Notes: generated by a model not told the origin, from the sequence alone. Shown: positions 11,968 to 23,280, counted from the stretch's first letter. The stretch is 64,000 nucleotides of DNA from Euptelea pleiosperma (GCA_035048495.1 CM068543.1:28819751-28883750); one strand, 5' to 3'. A program made the numbers and translations.

Positions 11968-13133
11968 GCAATGTGCTCACTATCCCTTCGTGTTTTCCAT
12001 TCTTATTATCTGTGGAGGGATATTTTTTTGTTTTGTTTTGTTTTGTTTTAGATTTTACTTCGTTTTGAAGAATAAAAATTAAATTTTTTTTCAGAAAGTC
12101 AAAAGATCAATCGTTCAGAAGAATGTTAAAATTATTATTTAAATATATGATTTTGATGAGCAGTAATTTTTGAGAACATTCAAAGAACAAGAACTTAACT
12201 CTGTTAGTAAAATTTTGCTAATCTCAGTATTATATCTTTTAATTATTATAATTGGTCAATTTTATTAGTGTACATTAGTGGATTATTGAAACAGCATATC
12301 TTATACTTTTCACATGCACACTAATTATTACTGTGGGAATGGATTTGATAGAGGTGTGATATCTTGTATTATTGGAATTAGGAATAAACCTCTACTGACT
12401 ATAACTTCAAATTAATAGTGTTTCTGCCTTCAGTTGATTTCGAAACTGCACTATAGTCGACTGTTGGCCACCCAATGTAAGTTATTGTTCTATAAAAAAA
12501 GCTACTTCCAAAAATTAGTGTGAAAGCCATCTGTATGGCCTTGTTTGAAAGTGAAATCTAATTCTTATTGCTGTAGAAAAGGGCTACCTACATGGAGAGT
12601 GAAAGCTACCTATATTTAAAGTGAATAAAAAGGGTGTAAAAGATAGCTAATTTGCTAAAAAAATTCTTATCTATTAGCAGATACCTACATATAAGAGTGT
12701 ATGTTCTCACTCTAATGATGATTTTATGATCGGATACAGGATACCTCCAGATTCTAATTTTTATGAGAAATTATTAATGAAATCTATCCGGTATCACATA
12801 TAAAATCAGATCACTTACACTTGATGATATTACTGTTGATATTTGAATCTATGATTACTAGTGATTTGTGACTTGCGCTAATATCTAAAAGAGTTGATAT
12901 TCTTAATTAAGCAAAAGATTGAACTAATGTGTTTAGTTATTTTTTCTTAAATATACTCAGTGTTTAGTGCCTATCAAGATTTATTTATGAATTAAATTCT
13001 AACATTTTTCTGAAGATTATCTTTGTTTATTATCTTTTCTTGAGCCTTTTTAAAAAGAGATTTGGTTTGAAAAGATTTTATTGGGGGTCTTGGAGAATGA
13101 GCCTATTAGTTTTAAAAATTAAAAAAGATTTTT
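11968..13133 (+). other. Non-coding interior where pol would lie
   Basis: AT-rich sequence with a (TTTTG)n run at about 12027-12050. No protease, integrase, RT or RNase H motif can be read on either strand, although this is where pol follows gag in SIRE elements. Confidence 0.65.
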
Positions 13134-13148
13134 TCATCCGAGCCAAAG

Positions 13149-13345
13149 TCCAATCGATTGGACTCTACAGACCAATCGATTAGACATCTCCAATCGATTG
13201 GAGAGTACGGCCCAATCGATCGGCTTTGCCCCAATAGATTGGCCACTTAATCCAATCGATTGGACAGTGTCATTTTTATAAAACCCATAATGGGTCATTT
13301 TCAACCCCAATCGATCCAATCGCCTCCCAAATTTCTCCCAATCGA
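13149..13345 (+). repeat. Internal cluster of CCAATCGATTGG motifs
   Basis: About eight motifs (CCAATCGATTGGAC, CCAATCGATTAG, CCAATCGATCGG, CCAATAGATTGG and others) sit in the interior of the element, upstream of ORF2. It is the same motif as in the LTR U3 arrays, but spacing and context differ, so it is not a simple copy of the LTR. Confidence 0.8.
13277..13283 (+). promoter_or_regulatory. Putative internal TATA box upstream of ORF2
   Basis: TATAAAA follows the main part of the palindrome cluster by ~15 bp and precedes the ORF2 ATG at 13457 by ~175 bp. The motif-array-then-TATA order mirrors the LTR promoter. Inference only. Confidence 0.4.
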
Positions 13346-13456
13346 TCGTAGGTGCCCGATCTACTATTCCGATACAGTTTTGTGGAGTGATTCTCTTGAT
13401 TCGTCAAGCTTTTCACTTCGTCTTCTTCGTTGGATTTTGGAGCTTTTTCAGTGAAA

Positions 13457-14438
13457 ATGGAGATTTTCTGGTATTTTCTTCTATTTATGGTTCTTATGGT
13501 GACAAATCCTCGTCGTAGAAGAGCGATTGTGGTCTCCGATGTGGAGAGTGAAGATGAGGAACCCCTTGTGCCACAGACCCAATCTCGCGTAAAATGAGGT
13601 GGTAGACTTGGTGGTTCTCGTCATTCTGAGTGAGGCGAATCCTCTCAAGGCTCTAGGAGAGCTCTTTCCTAGGGTCATTTTAGACATATAGAGATTCCTT
13701 CGGTGAGTACTCCCATTTCTCCATTTCTTTCTGATTCGACTAGGGATCGTTTTGAGCATTTCACTGTTCACAAATTCACTACTGAGAGAGTAGTTGAATT
13801 TGGTACTATCATGGGATCTGTTGTTCATTATTTTCTTATCTCGTGAGTGGATTCCTGCTACTTGTCTGAACATCCTATTTTACCCTGTCTTGGTTAAATT
13901 GTTTTATGCCAACATGCATTCCATTCAGTGTGATGTCCAGAGTGAGCTATCGTTTGAGACTTATGTCTCTAGGGCTCATCTGACTATTACCCTTGATCTG
14001 ATTTCTACTTTGTTGGGCATACCTCGTCTTTCTACTCCACATGAGTACCTTTCGAGGACTCGTGTGTTGACGACTGACAGAGCCATCTTGACTGAGACTC
14101 TCACTAGACAGTCATTTGGTTGGAGTACTTATATTTTAGTTACATCTCTTCTCCCTGAGTATCAGTTGTTGCACCTCATCTGTAGGTACAACATTGATCC
14201 ACCTGGCCATGGGGCACAGGTGAACATTGATCATCTACAACTTCTGTATCATCTAGGTACTGGGTTTACTATTGATCTTCCGAGGTTCATGTTTAGAGCC
14301 ATGGTTAGAGCGGGTAGCCAGTTGGCTAACCATCTGTGTCTTCCATTTTCTCTGCTGGTGAGCTCCATTCTTCTACACCTAGATGTACCAATTTTAGCTT
14401 TCGAGGAGATTAGTTCTCTTATGGGGCCCATTGGATGA
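13457..14438 (+). pseudogene. ORF2, putative plant transposon protein (Transposase_32-like)
   Basis: The N-terminal part opens at ATG 13457 (VTNPRRRRAIVVSDVESEDE, acidic/basic). It has stops at 13595, about 13631 and later, and shifts frame near 13800. From 13794 a 645-bp frame stays open (first codon TTG, so no own start). It reads SREWIPATCLNILFYPVLVK, FYANM, then LGIPRLSTPHE, LLPEYQLLHLICRYNIDPP, NIDHLQLLYHLG and INLPRF-like IDLPRFMFRAMV. This order (FYANM, LGIP, the late hydrophobic helices) matches proteins annotated as putative plant transposon protein. Function is unknown; no catalytic motif is visible. The family call is from memory. Confidence 0.6.
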
Positions 14439-15151
14439 TGGGCTCTCTATCAGATATGTAGTACTATATGGAGTACCAGTTCACCATGATGGGTTTTGGA
14501 CAGCATCCAATATTTCATGGTCCGGATCAGTAGAATGGTACTGGCCCATCGGCCTAGTCTCCTAGAGAGAGACTTCTTGAGAGTTATTTGGTGTTTTCTA
14601 TTTTGAGATATTATTGTACATAGATAAACTCAGTTATTGTATGGTTATACTCTGGTTGTTTTGTTATTTGCTTATCTGTTACAGACTATAAACTAGTTTG
14701 TATTTTGGCTTGATATATATCTATGCATTTGTTTTTCATGATGATATCTATTGCATGCTTATTATCTACTTATATTTCTGTACCTTTGTCAATCTGTGAC
14801 AGAAAGGGGGAGAGAAAATCATAGAGGTAAAATTGAGTAGTTGCATGAGACAGGGAGAGAGTTTGAGAGAAATTAAGGGGGAGAAAAATTATTTACATTA
14901 TTTTTCCAATTTCGCTACTTACGTTATGAATATTTAACTCACTGCATTTTAATGATTTATTGATTGCCGATGATATTACATGGTATGTATTGTTGGTAGA
15001 TTGTGCAGGGAACAGATCAAAAGCTATTCCATTATCTGTTCGATTATCTCTGAGAGAGTGTGAGATAGTGAGTGAATCATGTAAGAGGGTGGGATTGTAA
15101 CTAATTTTTGTTTACCTTCTATTTGATTAAATGTTTTTTGTCACGGAATTG
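14439..15151 (+). other. 3' untranslated interior of SIRE-like element
   Basis: Non-coding. Contains several GGGGGAGA-like purine runs (14805-14885) before the PPT. No further ORF of note. Confidence 0.6.
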
Positions 15152-15165
15152 CCAAAGGGGGAGAT
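15152..15165 (+). other. Polypurine tract
   Basis: CCAAAGGGGGAGAT directly precedes the 3' LTR start TGTAAGG; standard plus-strand primer for plant copia elements. Confidence 0.85.
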
Positions 15166-16840
15166 TGTAAGGAATATTTTTATATTCAATTTGGCAAAAA
15201 TTTTATTTGACATAAAAACATTCTTATAACCGTTCCTACGAGCACCAGTGTAGTGTGAAGATGTCGTGGTACGCATACTTCGCCAACTACATGAAAACTA
15301 GAAAACAGAGACAGTAAGATGGTTGACGATAGGAATCATCTAAGTAACTGCCCATTTGTCGGTTATAGATCGTGTACGCTCGCTTAGGAAGGTAATTGAC
15401 TTAGTGGCCATAGGAATAGGTTTAAAATGAATAAAACATAATGGTCAAACCTAGTCATAGGACAGACCCAAGTCTTAGTCAAATATTTTGACTAATGGGA
15501 GAGTCCGATCGATTAGAACTTGTCCAATCGATTGGACATAGCCCAATCGATTGGAGGACTCTGTGAAATCGATTGGAAGCTACGAGACAGAACATGAAAA
15601 ATGCCCAATCGATTGGAGACTCTTTGAAATCGATTGGAGGCTACGAGGCAAAACATGATCAAAGCCCAATTGATTGAACACATCTGTAAAATCGATTGGA
15701 GTCTGTGAGACAGAACATGATCATAGCCTAATCGATTAGAGACCTCTGTGAAATCGATTGGATCCTTCGGGACAGAAACTTATTTGAGGCCAATCGATTG
15801 GAGATCTCTATGAAATCGATTGGAGCCTACGAAATAGAAATTTTATTGAGGCCAATCGATTGGACACTAATACCCAATCAATTGGATATAACCCAATCGA
15901 TTGGACTTAGCACGATCTCAGTCTTTCTTAGATCTGAAATTCTTGGTTCCACTCTCCCACGTTCTACACGACTCAAGGTCACGAATTCTATAAATACAAC
16001 TCTTCTATACCTTCTCTAAGTACACACAGACACACAGAGTGACTCTATACTTCAAGAAAGAGAATAAAATGTTTATTAATTAGAGTGTCCATTCGAAGAG
16101 CAAGAAGCTTGTTTCTCATTCACATCTTGTGACCTTGTTCCTCTTCTTGATCAAAGCCAAGTGCTTGATCCATTCCTCAGCTTAGGTCTTCCACTTATAT
16201 ATTCGACCTAGTAGCCTGAGTGTACTAGTGTGACTCAACACCTTTGAGTAACCTAGGGTTCAGGGTGTACTGAATCCTTCACTTTTGGCAAAGGCAGGAG
16301 TGTTGAAAATTAAGATCGGAGCAGCCGATCGACGGTAGTTTTGGGGTGTACCAAACTGAACAAGCGGATAAGGCGTCTTGTCTGGAAGGGTGGGCGTAGA
16401 TTTGTAGCATTGATTCAGAGGACGTGGACACATCGGCACTAGGCCTTGGCTAAGGTTGGAAGCTATATTTGCAACGGTGCTGTGTAGGTAACCTTTATTT
16501 CATTTAACATTTCAGTTAGTGATACTTTCGGTCTGGACGTGGTCCCGTAGTATTTCCTTGGCTAAGGTTTCCACGTAAAAATCCCTTGTCTTATGTGACT
16601 GTTTGTTTGTATTCCCCTATCTATCTTGATTAGACCGAATGACAAAAATAAAATATACTACGGAAGTATATTCGATTTAAGTCGGTTGTGATAATCTTTT
16701 ATCAAAACAACTAAGACATGCGATTTTGTTCCCCTACCATAGACCAGTAAAACTGTGTAGGTATAATTAATTTTAAATACCTAATCAACCCCCCTTTCTA
16801 GGTATATTGGATTAAAAAGAACAGACCGATTGTTATTTCA
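15166..16840 (+). repeat. 3' LTR of SIRE-like element
   Basis: Starts TGTAAGGAATATTTTTATATT and ends TTATTTCA, followed by the TSD TTAAC. Carries the palindrome array (about 15508-15905) and the TATA box. Relative to the 5' LTR it has extra sequence near 15260-15300 and 16055-16100. Confidence 0.9.
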
Positions 16841-17040
16841 TTAACTAGAACCCAAAACATGATAATCGAAGCAATGATCCAAAATTTCATGAGCCAAGAA
16901 TTAAATCCTTATAAACATGCCATTAAATCAACAACTTTAGATCATAGATCAAGAATGATTTTAGATCATAACGCACGATATCACGATCTAATTAAAACAA
17001 ACACTTGATCTTAATTTCAATCATGAATAAGGTTCGAGCC

Positions 17041-17058
17041 TTAGCTCTGATACTAATT
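17041..17058 (-). other. Degenerate tRNA-Met PBS on minus strand
   Basis: The minus strand reads TTAGTATCAGAGCTAAGG, one base off the usual TTGGTATCAGAGC. It lies directly inside an LTR terminus, so it marks a minus-strand retroelement whose interior was split by the SIRE-like insertion at 8462-16840. Confidence 0.6.
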
Positions 17059-17440
17059 TGTAATTAAGGATATTTTAAATAATTTCTTAACAATATTTTT
17101 AAATCTAGAACCCGATAACTTGATCAAAATGATAGATTATGAACATGAACATTAAATGAATATGATACCTTTAGATTGCTTCCGATTGACATGTGTATCA
17201 TGGGCTGAGATCCTTTGGTGATGTAATTGAATGGTTTAGATTGAGACTTCTCTTCTTTCCTCACTTAGAAAAATGATGGGGCTGATGAGATTGTATGAGT
17301 TGGAGAGAGAGACGTCCCGTCCTTCAGTGTATTTATACACTCCGTTCTCTCCTTTTGTTTCCCTTCCTATCATGGAAACTATGTAGAGAGAGGTTTGTAT
17401 TTTCCTATAGAGAACAATAAACCTAGGACACCAGATTACA
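17059..17440 (-). mobile_element. Short LTR next to minus-strand PBS
   Basis: On the minus strand the segment starts TGTAATCTGG and ends TTAATTACA next to the PBS, giving a TGTAAT...ATTACA terminal inverted repeat. A minus-strand TATA box (GTGTATAAATACA) lies at about 17328-17341. The right limit is uncertain, since the words around 17427 recur at 17463. No partner LTR was located. Confidence 0.45.
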
Positions 17441-17596
17441 AAAAAAAATAAATAAATAAATAAACCTAGGACACCCTTAATCCTAGATCATACAATCAAT
17501 TAAGGTTAGTTTCCTAAGTTCAATAGGTCTCTGGATTGGCAACCCATGGATTGATTTTTGCAAACGTATGGGCCCGGGATGGGGTACATTTGGAAA

Positions 17597-17992
17597 TCTA
17601 TATACCAAAATAGGGCAGTTGTCTTATCTCTTATCTTATCCGGCTTCATAAGATAAAGAGTGGTTGAGATCAAATCCATCCATCTAATGTGGACGGTTAG
17701 ATTTCAGCCACTCATTCCTCCTCATTTATTCAATCACTCCCACTCATTTGACCCCCGCATGCAACAGATTGAAAATTTATTTGAAATTCAAAATTTGAAT
17801 TTTAGCGCCATTATTTTTCATTATTTTCTATTATTTCCATTATTTTTTCATTTTTGCCCATGTACATTACAATCCGTTATAACTGAAAAAATGGTAACAT
17901 GCCCAATCCGTTATACCGTTTGAGTGCTGTAGGCAGCCAATTTTTGCCAATGCTTTTGTCGGAGAGTGCCGTGGGCACGGGCCATTTACTAG
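17597..17992 (+). mobile_element. Non-autonomous Helitron, 396 bp
   Basis: Starts TCTATATACCAAAATAGG after A and ends with the hairpin GTGCCGTGGGCAC, then GGGCCATTTACTAG, followed by T. These are the three structural marks of a Helitron (5' TC, 3' hairpin plus CTAG, A|T target, no TSD). The interior has AATTTGAATTT-type repeats shared with the copy at 26594. Confidence 0.75.
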
Positions 17993-18209
17993 TATCGTAC
18001 ATAAAGGACTTGGAGGAATATTTTGGCTCTATGTAAGTTAAATTTCGATGGCTGTGATGGGTAGAGAAGAAGTACAATACAATATAGGTACAGGCATGAT
18101 GCGGACAAAGTACTATCCACATGTCATCTATGGGGTCGTCTTAGATGTACGGTTTGGATTAGCGACATTACCCATCCACCAGTAGTGTAGCTCCAGAAAG
18201 TGAGTCCGG

Positions 18210-18612
18210 ATTGTATGGGACCAGGGTCTCATACAAAGTTTGATGGGACCCCACCTCAAATTGCCACATGGCACCCTTTCAGGTACACTGGCCCATGAAT
18301 GTTTGGCCCACCCCTTGGTGGACCTAGACATAAAAAGAAGTACCTGATTGGTGATTTCTAGCCATTGTATTTCAGCTATTTTTCATCTTGGGCTTGGAAA
18401 CCATCGACAGACCTGTTCATGAAGCTCATGATGAAAGAAAAAATTCAAATCTAATGGCTAGAAATCACCAATCAAGCTGAATTTTGGTGTGTAGGTCCAA
18501 CAAGTAGTGTGCCAAACATTCATGTTGTCAGTGGGGGCCAAAAGAGTGTACCACAGGCATTTTCGGGAGGGGTCTAATCAAATTTTTTATGAGACCCCGA
18601 CCCATACAAGCT
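18210..18612. mobile_element. Foldback (MITE-like) element
   Basis: Two ~150-bp arms are imperfect reverse complements: TTGTATGGG...CATGAATGTTTGGCCCACC...GATTGGTGATTTCTAGCCATT on the left and the mirrored order on the right. The loop contains TTCATCTTGGGCTTG. The pattern CCATTGG...GATTGGTGATT with GGTCCACC recurs at 18930, 25384 and 61536. No coding. No convincing TSD seen. Confidence 0.6.
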
Positions 18613-18929
18613 GGTCTGCCATAAAACTTTTCAATTACGGAATGAAATTGGTTCTCCAAAAATGTTACTAGAGAGGCCATTTACTATATACTGGGCTTTG
18701 GCGCTAGTCATTATTACAACTTAAGAGAGTTAGAAATTAGGAAGGGCATCGGCCCATGCTCAATCAGGGATTGGGCCTAACTGAATCTTCCAAACCTAGG
18801 CCCATGAAAAGTTCAAATTAGGCTTGAACCCAAATAGGCCAGGCCTCAGTCCTAACTCACTTGTAGCTCTTTGCCACTCAATAAAGTGACGAATTTTGAT
18901 CTCATGCTTGGTTTCTATGTAAATTTCAA

Positions 18930-19140
18930 CTGAATGTTTGTCCCACAACTTGGTGGACCCACACACCAAAAATCAGTGTGATTGGTGATTCCTAGTCATT
19001 GGACTTCAGCACTTTTTCATCTTGGGCTTGAACCCAACCCATAGGCCTGTTCATGAAGTTCATGATGAAAAAGTGCTCTAATCACCAATCACGCTGATTG
19101 TTGGTGTATAGGTCCATCATGGTGTGGGCCAGACATTCAG
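18930..19140. mobile_element. Foldback (MITE-like) element, related
   Basis: Left arm CTGAATGTTTGTCCCAC...CCAAAAATCAGTGTGATTGGTGATT is mirrored by the right arm AATCACCAATCACGCTGATTG...GTGGGCCAGACATTCAG. It shares core words (TTCATCTTGGGCTTGAA, GTTCATGAAG) with 18210-18612. Confidence 0.6.
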
Positions 19141-19249
19141 GGGCCAGTGGGTCAAAAAAAGTGTACTACGTGGCAATTTGAGGGACTTCTGCATCAAAGA
19201 ACGGCTCAAGAAACAATGTGCTAAAATAGTAGGAAGAGTAGAAACTGGG

Positions 19250-19431
19250 GAGTAAAACTTCTGTCACAACGGATTGCAAATCACACAATCACAAGCCAAT
19301 GAGTTCTTGGCACGTACACCTCAAAGCAAAAGCACATGGCTACGTTGCAAAAAGCACTTGGGTTCGGGGCCGAGAACTCATTGGCTTGTGATTTTGTGAT
19401 TTGCAATCGGTTGCGCCTTAAAGTTTTACTC
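19250..19431. mobile_element. Mutator-type MITE with 9-bp TSD
   Basis: A 182-bp element with TIRs of ~60 bp (GAGTAAAACTT...CAAATCACACAATCACAAGC and its mirror) is bordered on both sides by GAAACTGGG (19241-19249 and 19432-19440). A 9-bp target duplication with long TIRs and no ORF fits Mutator-derived MITEs. Confidence 0.8.
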
Positions 19432-19440
19432 GAAACTGGG

Positions 19441-19959
19441 ACAAGACCTACCAAACAAATGGCGCTGTTAATGGGCTGAGCTTTAGCAGGCCAATTATAG
19501 TAACCATATTTTGACCTGTGAGTTGATCATCAGGCCCAGACGACTATGGGTCCATGAATGGGCTTGCATCTTAAGAACGAATATGAATTGGCCGACGTGA
19601 GCCATTTATAAACATCTTTTGTACTGGGCCTGGGCCGAACTTTTCAAGCCTGCCTGCCTTTTTGCTCCAACCGGACAGACGGCCATTTATAAACATCTTT
19701 TGTACTGGGCCTCTCCAGACGTACATATCCTACCGTCCTTACATTGTAATTAACGGTCATTGACGCCTTAATCCGCAAAAATATAGATGTACTCAAATCA
19801 TTTTTATGTCTTTACACAAGTAAACCTAAAATGTTAAGTTTAGGATCCAACCAACGTCTAAAAGAGACAGTTATAACTTATAACGATTAGTGGCAGGTAG
19901 CGGTTGCCTGCCAGTTATGCCATTATAAGGTCAAAGAAAGGCCGAAATCGTTACAACCA
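19441..19959. other. Unassigned sequence with a short direct repeat
   Basis: No gene seen. A ~32-bp segment (GGCCATTTATAAACATC...GTACTGGGCCT) occurs twice, at about 19604 and 19682, a local duplication. Confidence 0.5.
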
Positions 19960-20106
19960 TCTATATAACAAGTGACAGTGGTTGTCTCCCCACTTGTACC
20001 CCCTTTTATAGGCTTCAATAAAGAAGGGCCGAGATCTTATCCCTCAACTGTACGGTGGATCTTAGCCACTCAGTCGAGAGTTTCGTGGGCACGGGCCACC
20101 CACTAG
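19960..20106 (+). mobile_element. Mini-Helitron, array unit 1
   Basis: 147 bp from TCTATATAACAAGTGAC to CCACCCACTAG. It has lost part of the region before the terminal hairpin (GTCGAGAGTTTCGTGGGCAC replaces the usual stem). The next unit starts at the following base. Confidence 0.75.
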
Positions 20107-20278
20107 TCTATATAACAAGTGAGAGTGGTTGTCTCCCCACTTATCCCCCCCCTCTTACAGGCTTCAATAAAGAAGGCCGAGATCTTATCCCCCTACTGGA
20201 CGGTGGATCACAGCCAGTCACACCCAATCTTGGCAAATGTTTTGTCGGGGAGTGCCGTTGGCACATGTCACCCACTAG
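20107..20278 (+). mobile_element. Mini-Helitron, array unit 2
   Basis: 172 bp, TCTATATAACAAGTGAGAG to CACCCACTAG, with the 3' hairpin AGTGCCGTTGGCACA. Directly abuts units 1 and 3. Confidence 0.8.
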
Positions 20279-20450
20279 TCTATATAATAAGTGACAGTGG
20301 TTATTGTCTCCCCACGTATACCCCTCTTATAGGCTTCAACAAAGAAGGCCGAGATTTTATCCCCCAACTGGACGGTGGAGCTCACCCACTCAGACCCTAT
20401 TTTGGCAAACACTTCGTCATGGAGTGCCGTGGGGCCAGGCCACCCACTAG
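20279..20450 (+). mobile_element. Mini-Helitron, array unit 3
   Basis: 172 bp, TCTATATAATAAGTGACAG to CACCCACTAG. Hairpin region AGTGCCGTGGGGCCAGG is degraded. Same length as unit 2. Confidence 0.8.
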
Positions 20451-20616
20451 TCTATATAACAAGTGACATTGGTTGTCTCCCCACTTACACCCCTCCTATA
20501 GGCTTCAATAAAAAAGGGCCGAGATCTTATCTCCCAACTGGACAGTAGATCTAAACCACTTCCCGATTCAGGCAAATGCTTTATCGGGGAGTGTTGTGGG
20601 CACGGGCCACCCATAG
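20451..20616 (+). mobile_element. Mini-Helitron, array unit 4
   Basis: 166 bp, TCTATATAACAAGTGACAT to GGCCACCCATAG (one base short of CACTAG), followed by T. Ends the head-to-tail array. Confidence 0.7.
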
Positions 20617-23280
20617 TTTAACACATAAAAACATTTTGAGCATTAAATACGATAGTACATAACGACGTTAAAGCGTTTCAGATTATAACCATTTTTAAAC
20701 CAAAGTTGCAGCATTTGAGCTATGACAACTAAGATTAAGGCCCAAGTTGGATCTCATCTAAAGGGGTTGATTGTAAGCACCTGAGGTGTTTATGTGCTTA
20801 TGTTAGCAAAAATGAATAGAACAATTATATAATCTCACTCACTCTCTCTCACTCACGCGCATGTCATTCAACGCATGTGCATACAAGTTGCCAACTATTT
20901 TACATGATTCTGGTAGCAGACAACATCATATTGTTGTAAGCTTTTAGTAGCAGTTTATTAATATATAGATTTTCTATTATATTTCTTAAATACTACCTAA
21001 CTCTAAAAACCATAAGAATCCCAATAAATTAAATTAATTAATTTTTTGTATTTTTCGAAGAGACAAATGTTTTAAGCTTGTGGGTCCCACACTAACAGCT
21101 CTTTAAACGGAAAACCTAGGTTGTCACTTATTTATTAACCTAACCCTTAACACTATCCCTTTTGTATGTATTATGTTCACGCCACCTTAATTAATTAATT
21201 AACCATTAAGATAATATGTGACACATCAATATGACGAGTACGGCGACTTTCGAAGACGACCATCAATTTTTTCTTAATTAAATTAAAATTAAAATTAAAA
21301 TTAAATCCAAGTGGCCGGAGTGTTTTGTTACGATGCTCTTCTGGATAATTATGTTCTTTTTCGCATCCTAATCTTGTTTAAGCGTCTCTTTCGAACCGGT
21401 TTAATTTTTTCGCTTTTTTTTTTTTTTTTTTTTCTGTTTAATAAGCTTGTAACGGCACACTATGACCTCAACTTTGTGACCCATGTCTGCTAATCATGGT
21501 TGGTAAACTTGTCGAGTCAACTTGTGACCTGACTCAGTGGGTCTACTGTTAGGCCTGCTGCCATGGCTAAGCGCCTTTTATCGAGTTTTTGCACAGCTTG
21601 ATTACGTGTACCGAGTCAAAATAAAGCTATTTTTGTATAAGCGAATACGACATTTATTATTATAATCTACTTCAAATATAACTAATCTCCTTAATTACAT
21701 TTATATACGGCCTGCACTGATACAACACTACAAAAAAAAACAAATTTTTTACGACAACTGTTTATTGCGAAAAGCCAAGGAGAATTTCTAATTAAGAGTT
21801 CTTGTTTAAATAAATAAAACTGGCTATTTTTTTTTTTGTAAAAACTACTTTTTTTTTCCTTGAGACGAATTCAAACGGGCCCTTAGAGTGTATTTTAAGC
21901 AAAACTCAACGTCCATTAATGGTTCAACTCTGGTTCCATCGCAGAATCTGAATTTTAATAATAGTGCTAAACAGTTCCACGTGGGGGGACTTCCACATAA
22001 GAAAAAGATAATCCATTTTTTGATCACTGGTTCAAGTGACCCATCTAAAACACTAACACCTGTACACTTGTGACAGGTACATTAAAAAAACCTTGACAAG
22101 ACAGTTTCCTAAAAATTTTCTAATTTCAAAAGTTTAAAACTAGGGCTGCTGAGGATATTCAGGTGCTAGTGATCGAGATGGGTCATTGCACAAGTGACCA
22201 AAATTAGGAGTCAATCTCCTACTTTTTTTATTTATTTATTGGTTAATTTAAAATATTAATATAAATAGAGTTTCAATAAGACCTTTGCTTTTATAAAAAT
22301 AATAATAATAAATAAAAATAAAATAAAAAAAGAATAAGAAGATCAAGAAGAAGACGACGACATCGAAGAAGAGAATAAGACCTTTTTGTTTATCAAATTT
22401 TCAAATTAATGCATTTTAAGAAAGACCGATCACTTTCAGTTCCACGTTTTTTCGATTTTATTAAAATCTAGTCTTTTTCGGTTTCTAGTGCGGTGTAGGA
22501 AGTTTACTGAAAAACATTGATTTAAATTGTGAGGTAATGCACATATTTATTTATTTATTTTTATTTTTTGATAATCTAAGTGTACTCTTATTCTGATTTA
22601 TTTATTAGTTAAGACAGAAGCCCAACTATAATGAAGCTTTCTGTCACAGTCCCTACCGTAGCTTACGTATCGAGAAAACTCGACAAAATAAGAAAAAAAA
22701 AATAAAAAAAAATTAAAGAACCAAAAATATGTGGTGGAGCTGAGTCCTGCTGTCATCGATTGATAAGCCTAACCTGCAATGCCACGAAGACGGGTCACGA
22801 AAAATAGATACAGTGGCAATGCTTCTCGGTGGGGTAGTTAATGTTGCACCCCCACAGCCAAATCCCGCCCAATTAGAGACGACCAACTAAACACAACATC
22901 CTCAAATCTGACATCCCTCCTCACATCATACTATTTAGCGCGCACAAAGGTAAATAAGACATCTACTATCCAATAAGAGTGCTTCAAAGGTGGAGCTTCT
23001 ACTTTCGAAAAATTAATTAAAAAAAGGCTTTCAATTTTTGAGCCGCCTCTTGGATGTGGTACAGCCCAAAATTTAATAACGGTTAAACATTTATTTATTT
23101 TTATTTATTTATTTATTTATTCATTTATTCGAATCCATCCAAGTTTTAGTTTTAGAGTAGAAGGTTACTATCCACAATTTAGTGAGGTGGGTTGACAACA
23201 AAAAGGTCTGGATTGATTAGTTGTTGGGGTTATCATAAAAACCACAAACGATTGTATGTGCATGCACATAACCCTAATCT
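20617..23280. other. AT-rich intergenic sequence
   Basis: No gene or retroelement domain recognised. Contains A/T simple tracts (21416-21434, 22291-22332, 23090-23130) and one possible CACTA terminus near 21726. The small ORFs here show no conserved motif. Confidence 0.5.
21726..21770 (+). mobile_element. Possible CACTA-type terminus
   Basis: CACTACAAAAAAAAACAAAT followed by TTTTTTACGACAACTG resembles the start of CACTA elements. No matching opposite end was found within the window, so this is tentative. Confidence 0.35.

Larger units (their letters stand above)
8462..16840 (+). mobile_element. SIRE-like Ty1/copia element with gag and extra ORF but no pol
   Basis: A complete 8.4-kb element flanked by perfect 5-bp target duplications, TTAAC at 8457-8461 and 16841-16845. 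LTRs of 1591 and 1675 bp begin TGTAAGGAATATT and end TTATTTCA. A Met-tRNA PBS follows the 5' LTR and a purine-rich PPT precedes the 3' LTR. The 5.1-kb interior has a decayed SIRE-type gag and a second ORF resembling the putative plant transposon protein family. Protease, integrase, RT and RNase H are absent. It therefore resembles the gag-only TR-GAG class of non-autonomous elements and would need pol in trans. The two LTRs differ by many substitutions and indels, so the insertion is not recent. Confidence 0.85.

Noticed and set aside
13794..14438. ORF2 as an envelope-like gene of a SIRE element
   Set aside because: It has no signal peptide or clear transmembrane pattern, and its motifs (FYANM, LGIP) fit the plant transposon protein family better.
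22080..23170. Possible host gene exons in AT-rich intergenic DNA
   Set aside because: No ORF above ~80 codons, no conserved protein motif, and no splice-bounded pair of exons could be supported.
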